This document shows, piece by piece, positions 1 to 5,700 of a DNA stretch of 6,368 nucleotides. Positions within the stretch are counted from its first letter, which is position 1. The number at the start of each line of letters is the position of its first letter. The DNA comes from Candidatus Aenigmatarchaeota archaeon (lineage in GTDB: Archaea > Aenigmatarchaeota > Aenigmatarchaeia > QMZP01 > QMZT01), in NCBI GenBank assembly GCA_030634615.1, contig DAOWAL010000071.1:1-6368 (forward strand), read 5' to 3'. The translations under genes were made by a program, and so were the position numbers. The notes under the pieces were generated by a model that saw only the letters and a program-made list of their open reading frames with translations, did not search any database and was not told the DNA's origin.

Positions 1-522
1 AGTAGAGAACGGAGTTCCCGTGTCGGGCCTGTAAGCTCCGTCGCATGTTAATTCAACGTAGCCTTTTTCTGGAACGAGAGTGTTCTTCACTTCCGAATCC
101 TCGCCGAGTTTCGCTTCCCACCCACTGTCACCAAGTACGAATTCCTTTGGGTGGCGAATCCACAGGACTCTCCTGTCGGATTCCTTGACTTTCTTCATTC
201 CCTTGTCCCCGTCATTGTAGTTGCATGCGTCGTCGGTGACATTCCCGAATCTCTTCATGTCCTCGAAAAGATATTTCAGAACACCTTTCACATCTCCGGG
301 TAATTCTAAAAGTCCTTTCTCTGAAGCAAGATAAGCCTGGAAAAGCGTTGCCTGATCTTTAAGAGAAATTGAATCCTTGTGGATGTCCTTGAACTCTTTT
401 TCCATGTTCGTTATTTCTTTGGCAATCTTGCCGTGGTACTCGAAAGGGAGAAGCCTGTTCAGGTCTCCTGCCCCGTATATTTTTATGTTCACATCCACGT
501 AATCCTGAGATGCTGGATTCAT
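1..522 (-). CDS. Unrecognised protein, 3' end outside the window (174 residues visible)
   Basis: An open frame runs from an ATG at 522 to the window edge with no stop, so the C-terminus is missing. The protein begins MNPASQDYVDVNIKIYGAGD and is hydrophilic and charged. It has no signal peptide or membrane segment, so it is probably cytoplasmic. The first 100 residues look mainly helical (FEYHGKIAKEITNMEKEF); the rest is richer in Gly, Asp and aromatic residues (VLWIRHPKEFVLGDSGW), with two cysteines near residues 101 and 159. I do not recognise a family. Evidence that it is real: 174 codons without a stop, and a TATA-like box about 26 nt upstream of the ATG, fitting a leaderless mRNA. Sampled lines give about 50% GC, against roughly 33-38% in most of the window, so it may have a different history or simply belong to a different expression class. 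Confidence 0.7.
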   Translation of the reverse strand, partial: MNPASQDYVDVNIKIYGAGDLNRLLPFEYHGKIAKEITNMEKEFKDIHKDSISLKDQATLFQAYLASEKGLLELPGDVKGVLKYLFEDMKRFGNVTDDACNYNDGDKGMKKVKESDRRVLWIRHPKEFVLGDSGWEAKLGEDSEVKNTLVPEKGYVELTCDGAYRPDTGTPFST

Positions 523-542
523 GTTCAATTATATTGGAGAAA

Positions 543-552
543 GATTTATAAT
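543..552 (-). promoter_or_regulatory. TATA-like promoter box of the partial gene at 522
   Basis: On the minus strand this reads ATTATAAATC, a good match to an archaeal TATA box. Its centre is about 26 nt upstream of the ATG at 522, where an archaeal TATA box would place the transcription start. There is no Shine-Dalgarno-like sequence in front of the ATG. Both facts point to a leaderless transcript and support this start codon. The box lies wholly inside the 40-nt gap after the stop of the ribonuclease gene. Confidence 0.55.
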
Positions 553-562
553 ACGCTCGTGT

Positions 563-1819
563 TCACACAATTTCTATCTTGTCGCCGTTTGCAGGAGCCT
601 CTGCATCAAACCCCATTTCGCGCAGTTCAGCTGCGAACTCTTCTGTATTTTCACCGTGCATAACGATGATTTTTTTGGGTTTAACTTTTTTGTAGAAATC
701 AATGAGATGGCTCTTGTCAGTGTGCGCTGAGAAATCGAGGAATTCCATTTTCATTTTTGGCTTAACTGATAATTCCTGTTCTTCGTTTACAAATTCGCCT
801 GTATCGAGAAGGTTTCTTCCGGCAGTTCCCGGAACCTGAAATCCCGTCATGACAAGTGCACAGTCCTCTCTTTCAAATAATCTTGATATATAGTACACAA
901 CAGGTCCGCCGTTGAGCATTCCTGCTGTTGTTATTATAACACCGGGTCTTTCAAGAGCTTTGTCTCTGTCACCCTGTCTCAAAATTTTCCTTGCCTTTGA
1001 AAAAGCCAGTTTCAATTTTTTATGATCCTTTGTGCTTTCCGGGTGCTTTAGTATTGCATCTGTTACTTTTCTTCCCATACCATCAACCCATATAGGAACA
1101 TCTAAATCTGCAAGTACCATGAGTATTTCCTGTGTTCTTCCGACAGCAAATGCAGGTATTAAACATATCCCTCCACCGTGAACGGTTTCATTAACAATTC
1201 TTTTTAGTGAATCCTCAAGCATCTTTCTGTCAGGATGGTTCATGTATGAATAAGTTGATTCGCTGATGAGAACATCTATGTTACTGAAATCAGTATCACC
1301 AGCTTCCATTAACTGTGTATCTATGAGTTTTGTGTCCCCTGTGAAAAGTATTCTTTTGTCCTGGCTTTCTAAAAGCATCATAACCCCGCCAGGAATGTGG
1401 CCTGCATTGAAAAAACTCACAGTCGATTGAGTGAATTCCTCGGTTTCACCGGGCCTTAGAAACATTATGCTGTTTTCAAATCTTTTGAGATCTCTTTTGG
1501 TAAAGTCAAGAGGTTCTCCTTCCCTTACCTGAATCTTAATTGAGTCTCTGTGAAGTATTTCCATTATGTCAGCAGTTGCAGGAGCACAGTACGTGGGACC
1601 ATTGTATCCCATGCTGTAAATTTTTGGTAAAAGACCGGAATGATCCATGTGAGCGTGTGATACAAACATTGCATCAAGATTAATACTCGGTTCTATTGGT
1701 CCTTCTTTTGTCTGAACATTGAAACCGAATTCCCATAAGAATTTTTCTGTTCCTGTATCTATCAGCATTCCCATTTTTCCGACTTCTGCACAGCCTCCAA
1801 GAAAATGAATTTCTATCAT
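563..1819 (-). CDS. Beta-CASP metallo-beta-lactamase ribonuclease, aCPSF2-like
   Basis: A 418-residue protein of the archaeal CPSF-like beta-CASP family (COG1236 type), expected to cut or trim RNA with two metal ions. Visible motifs: the LGG..EVGK opening (residues 8-15); SHAHMDH (54-60; H55, H57, D59, H60); AGH (H141); GDT (D162). The beta-CASP part has motif A SESTY (E187), the family signature PAFAVGRTQE (222-231), motif B SAHTD (H366) and motif C MHGE (H388). The histidine in motif C is typical of RNA-acting members. It has no N-terminal KH domains, so it is not aCPSF1; length and opening fit aCPSF2 better than RNase J, though this is judged by eye. Motif 1, normally an Asp (LLDYG-like), appears to be Glu30 in FLWEFGF. 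The frame stays open upstream to 1939, but that extension would overlap the ATPase gene; the ATG at 1819 begins with the family's usual strand and sits 26 nt after a TATA-like box. Confidence 0.93.
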   Translation of the reverse strand: MIEIHFLGGCAEVGKMGMLIDTGTEKFLWEFGFNVQTKEGPIEPSINLDAMFVSHAHMDHSGLLPKIYSMGYNGPTYCAPATADIMEILHRDSIKIQVREGEPLDFTKRDLKRFENSIMFLRPGETEEFTQSTVSFFNAGHIPGGVMMLLESQDKRILFTGDTKLIDTQLMEAGDTDFSNIDVLISESTYSYMNHPDRKMLEDSLKRIVNETVHGGGICLIPAFAVGRTQEILMVLADLDVPIWVDGMGRKVTDAILKHPESTKDHKKLKLAFSKARKILRQGDRDKALERPGVIITTAGMLNGGPVVYYISRLFEREDCALVMTGFQVPGTAGRNLLDTGEFVNEEQELSVKPKMKMEFLDFSAHTDKSHLIDFYKKVKPKKIIVMHGENTEEFAAELREMGFDAEAPANGDKIEIV

Positions 1820-1839
1820 AACAATACAATCTACTCTGC

Positions 1840-1851
1840 CATTTAAATAAA
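1840..1851 (-). promoter_or_regulatory. TATA-like promoter box of the beta-CASP ribonuclease gene
   Basis: The 40-nt gap between the ATPase stop and the ribonuclease ATG contains TTTATTTAAAT on the minus strand, centred about 26 nt before the ATG at 1819. This is the spacing of a leaderless archaeal promoter, and no Shine-Dalgarno-like sequence precedes the ATG. It suggests the ribonuclease can be transcribed separately, although read-through from the ATPase gene is equally possible. The T-rich stretch could also act as a weak terminator for the upstream gene. Confidence 0.5.
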
Positions 1852-1859
1852 CAGAGAGC

Positions 1860-2645
1860 TTAAGTGAGTTTGTATCTCCCTTCCAACATTTTATCGTTGT
1901 GGACAACAAAACCTTTTTTGTTGAGAATTTCTGCTTCAACTATTTTCCTGTCTATGTTTTCTCCTCGCATTTTCAGTACTTCTATTGCTCTTTTCCTGGT
2001 CCCGTTGTCGTATATTACATTGTAAATAGTTATTATCCCGTCAGAAAGGAAGCTTACTGCTTCACCTCTCTCAGTGACATTGTGGCCAACATGTGTAGGG
2101 TTTGATGTCTCTCTTATAAGAAAACTGGTTATGTCATGGGATTCAAGATATCTGAATAATTGTTCCATATAAATTCTGAATCTTGCTTCTTCACCACTAA
2201 ATGCACTGGATATACTGCTAAGGGAGTCTATTAAAACTATTTCGGGCTTAAAATTCTTTGGTATGAGAACAGGCTGTATATCTATTAAGAGTTCTTTTTT
2301 GGCTTCAGAGAGAAGTGCTTCAACAGACCTTGCAATATCAAGAGCATTGAATCTCTTTATCATTAGATTACCTTTTTCTATGTATTTTTCAGGATTCCAA
2401 CCAAAATTCATCATATGGCTTATCAACCTTTTCTCAGGTTCCTCAAAACTCATGTAAAGTACTCTTTTGCCCTTTTTACATGCGTTATTCAAAATCTGCA
2501 AACAGAAATTTGTCTTGCCACTTCCAGGTCCGCCTTCCACTAAAACAGCGTAACCTTGCGGTATACCCTGTTCAAAAAATTTATCAAACCCCTCTATACC
2601 TGTTTTCATTCTCGGTATCACATAACTCTCTTTTCCCTTAACCAT
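1860..2645 (-). CDS. KaiC-like RecA-superfamily ATPase, single domain
   Basis: A 261-residue ATPase of the KaiC/RAD55/GvpD group (COG0467 type). The opening PRMKTGIEGFDKFFEQGIPQG is the usual lead-in of the family. Then follow Walker A GGPGSGKT (residues 38-45, K44), the catalytic glutamate pair in MSFEEPE (E68, E69), Walker B IVLIDSLSS (D140), and the late family pattern FLSDGIITI followed by KMRG. It has one RecA domain, unlike two-domain cyanobacterial KaiC. Keeping both glutamates suggests active ATP hydrolysis and argues against ArlH/FlaH, which lacks this catalytic residue. Single-domain archaeal KaiC-like proteins are mostly of unknown role; some are tied to signalling or motility. No partner such as KaiA, KaiB or an archaellum gene is visible. 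A GTG at 2654 is in frame, but the SD-like GAGGGGTGA runs into it, so the ATG at 2645 is the better start. Downstream is the ribonuclease gene, 40 nt away. Confidence 0.92.
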   Translation of the reverse strand: MVKGKESYVIPRMKTGIEGFDKFFEQGIPQGYAVLVEGGPGSGKTNFCLQILNNACKKGKRVLYMSFEEPEKRLISHMMNFGWNPEKYIEKGNLMIKRFNALDIARSVEALLSEAKKELLIDIQPVLIPKNFKPEIVLIDSLSSISSAFSGEEARFRIYMEQLFRYLESHDITSFLIRETSNPTHVGHNVTERGEAVSFLSDGIITIYNVIYDNGTRKRAIEVLKMRGENIDRKIVEAEILNKKGFVVHNDKMLEGRYKLT

Positions 2646-2650
2646 TTTTT

Positions 2651-2659
2651 TCACCCCTC
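2651..2659 (-). promoter_or_regulatory. Shine-Dalgarno-like site deciding the ATPase start
   Basis: The minus strand reads GAGGGGTGA, followed by five A residues and then the ATG at 2645. This resembles the archaeal consensus GGAGGTGAT at a normal distance. It overlaps the alternative in-frame GTG at 2654-2652, which therefore cannot use it. This is the only clear SD-like site among the three visible starts. Confidence 0.55.
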
Positions 2660-2663
2660 AACC

Positions 2664-2688
2664 AATAAATTATTCGATTACATTTATT
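2664..2688. repeat. 7-bp AT-only inverted repeat in the ATPase promoter region
   Basis: AATAAAT at 2664-2670 and ATTTATT at 2682-2688 form a perfect inverted repeat with an 11-nt spacer, overlapping both candidate TATA boxes. It could be an operator for a dimeric regulator. As it is entirely A/T in an AT-rich gap, chance is a fair alternative. Confidence 0.25.
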
Positions 2689-2692
2689 ATAA
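2682..2692 (-). promoter_or_regulatory. Candidate TATA box of the KaiC-like ATPase gene
   Basis: The minus strand reads TTATAATAAAT in the 55-nt gap after the surface-protein stop. It would place the transcription start near 2661, giving a leader of about 16 nt that includes the SD-like site. A second AT-rich stretch, AATAATTTAT at 2665-2674, lies about 25 nt before the ATG and could instead drive a leaderless transcript; the sequence alone does not settle which is used. Confidence 0.4.
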
Positions 2693-2700
2693 GATTGGAC

Positions 2701-5700
2701 CTACTTTTTACTTTCCCAGAAAAGTCCTCCCTCCATTACAAGTTCTTCTTTGAGCAAAGGTATTTGTCTGTTGATTTCTCTTATCATATCAGAATATTTC
2801 CTTGTTCTTATGTGATAATTCGATTCGCTTAGTTCACCCCTGTCAAAGTACTCTCTTTGTGTTTTTGATATCATATCTTTCAAAGTTTCTTTTCTTATCA
2901 CGAGTTCTTTTATCTTTCTTTTGATAAGTTTTCTCTTAATCGGTTTTTTGAGCATGAAAAATGCAAACACAATTGCACCTATCGCAATTAAAATTTCTTT
3001 CCATGAGTTGGAAATAAGGCTTGTTATGTTCCTGGAAGTTGCCTCATAAAATACGGCTATCCGTGTCTCCACTGATTCCAGTTCAGATATTTTTTCATAT
3101 GCGTCGTTAACAAGATCCATGCTCTTTTCATATCTTTCCGATAAAAATTCGGTTTTGGATTCGTTGTAAATATTCTCAGCTTCGGAAATGTCTATTCCGT
3201 CTATTTGGTTCATTGTTAATTCCAGTGCATCAAGTTCGTCCATTGCCTTGAATGCGTTGAATTTCATTTTCTGAAGTTCGTTTATTTTTTTGTAAAATTC
3301 CGAATAATCGGAATTACCGCCTTCTTTTTCAATCGTGTATTGAATATTGTAAATCTGTTCTGTGAACATTAGAAGGTCATTATACCTGACCGTTGATAGG
3401 CCCGCATCTTTCATTATTTGCAAATCACTGTTTGCATTCCATAATGCGTTTTTAACATCCAAACTTTCATCAAAAGAGGCAACAGCAAGACCTGTAGGTA
3501 TTCCGGTACTATTTGTATACAAAAATCCTGCAACTAAAACAGCAATTATTGATACTGCTAAGAAAAGCATTCCTTTCTTTTTTCCCTTTCTTTTTCTGTC
3601 GGATTTTAAACCACTTCTTTTCATTGCTTCAGTTGCTTCGATTTCAGCAAGTCTTTCTTCGATTTCAGCATATCTCGTGGCATAACTTTTCATTCTTCCC
3701 TGATAAATTCTGACTTCGATTTTACCTTCACCAAGATATTCTCTTTGGTTTTTCTCAATTTCTTTATGTATTTTTTCTTTTTCATCAACGAGTCGTTTCT
3801 TTTCACCTTTTAATATTTTGAATGTGTTGATAAGACATATTTCATATTTTATCAAATCCTGTACAATCTTTGACATCCTGTTTTCATACTGTAACAAACT
3901 TTCCATGTATTCTTTCATGCTCATTTTGTTTCTTTCAAAACAATCTTTTTGTATTTGTCGTATGAGTCCAATAATTATATTTTCCTCATTTTTCAGTGAT
4001 CTTATTTTTCTTTTATAGATGTTGTACCTGAAAGTAAGTGAAGCAAAGTAAATTGAAATTAAAAGAAATATTGTCAGTGAAAGAACTTCTTTCCAACTAT
4101 TTCTCAGGAAATATAGGACATTGAATCCGCCAACAGTTTCAATTGCATAAGTAAGTTTTGCTTCATCTGCTCTTCTGAAAGCAGTTTCATAGTCTTCTCT
4201 TTCCAAAGCTGCTTTTGCAAGTAGAATAAGTCTTGCGGTCTTTTTTGTTTCTAAACCATTATATTCAGCTTCTTTTATTTTTTCTTCAATCTCTGATATC
4301 AATGTCTTGGCACCTACTGCCTGATTTCTGCTGTCTTTGATTATCTCGTTTAGTATTTTGTTGTTGTCATAGTTTTTGTTTTCCATGTTTTGCTGAGCCT
4401 GTTCAACAATTAATTTTATTTTTTCGACATTGAATCCATCTCTGATCATCTCTTCAAGCATCTCAATGCTTTCATTAAGATATTCTTCTGACCGTTCCTT
4501 TGAAATTTCGTGTATTATCAAAATTATTTCTCTGTTTTCCTGCATACTTGTTACTTTTTCTGCAATTCCGCTTTCCCTGAGTTTCCAGGTCATTACAAAA
4601 TTAAGTGTGTGTTCTCCCTTTGTCAGATATTCGGGAGATTCTATGTGAACTGCAAAGTCATAGCTTTCCCCTTGAAGTATTTTATCTTTGCTCGGTGGGT
4701 CTATTCTGAGATATCTTGAGAAAAATCCTGTAATCTCAACGTTAACATCTTCCATAATTCCATCAAACGGGTTTTCAACAGTTAACATGAACTTCTCTTC
4801 TTCGCCTCTCACAAGTTCATAAGTTTCCCGTGTCTGGAAAAGCTTCTCTTTCTCTTCCGTAGTTATTCCTCCCTGGGCGGGTGGAGCTCCTATGGAAGTA
4901 CCTACTGGTGTTTCCACTACTGTCTGATTTGTTCCAGTGTAATCACCATCAAGGCTTCCGCATTCCGTCACTTCCACGCCATCAGATACAGAGTAACACT
5001 GGAAAACTATACTAACAGATTCCGTGATCAGTGTGTTGTTGTATGCATCTTCTATAAGACTACTGTTCTCATCATAACCGAACCCATTTATTGTAAATGT
5101 CTTTGAACCAGGAGACATTGAAGCAAGATTTGTAAACGTAGAATTAATGTTGTTGTAGTTAAACCCTGAGTCTGTTATATTTTCAAAATATCTTGAAATA
5201 TTGCCTGATGAATTTGTGAATCCTGACGGAAGAGTCCAACTGAATGTAACATTGTAAGCTGTTATGTTTGAAGTAGGAGTGGCACTACCCATAAGGTTTC
5301 TGATATATGATTTAATCTCAAAATTTCCCGGTGTCAGATACACTGTACTTGGATAACTGCTCACAGACTGATAAAGATAAGGCCCATCCTGATTCGTTAC
5401 AAGTGTGGCAATTGTATTTCTTTCACTAGTTTCCGATCTCCCCCTGTATTCCTGAACTGTTATATTGACATCTTCCTGTTTTACAACATTACCAAATGTT
5501 GCATTGATTGTTATGTTGGTATTGTTTTCAGCTTCAATTGTATATGATTGTATGTTTTTCACATATTCATCATCATAGTAAATTCTGCCTTCATCTAAGT
5601 TGTATGATATCCTGAAATCAAGACTACAGTTACTAACAGAATACTCAGGATCACCAGTGTTTGTTATTGTAAGGTTTCCTACATTTTTGTTTTCATTATA

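Noticed and set aside
523..562. Terminator after the ribonuclease gene
   Set aside because: No oligo-T run or stable hairpin is visible on the minus strand in this gap; the same holds after the surface-protein stop at 2701.
1835..1857. CTCTG...CAGAG inverted repeat around the ribonuclease TATA box
   Set aside because: The arms are only 5 bp with a 13-nt loop, within chance expectation.
1820..1939. 40-residue N-terminal extension of the ribonuclease frame up to an ATG at 1939
   Set aside because: It overlaps the end of the ATPase gene by 80 nt, resembles nothing in the family, and the ATG at 1819 has a well-placed TATA-like box and the usual family opening.
2646..2654. GTG start at 2654 for the KaiC-like ATPase
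   Set aside because: The SD-like site overlaps it; the ATG at 2645 lies at a normal distance from that site. It adds only three residues (start codon plus KK).
3570..3970. Pyrimidine-rich tracts on the plus strand
   Set aside because: They are explained by Lys, Glu and Arg codons (AAA, GAA, AGA) of the coiled cytoplasmic part on the minus strand.
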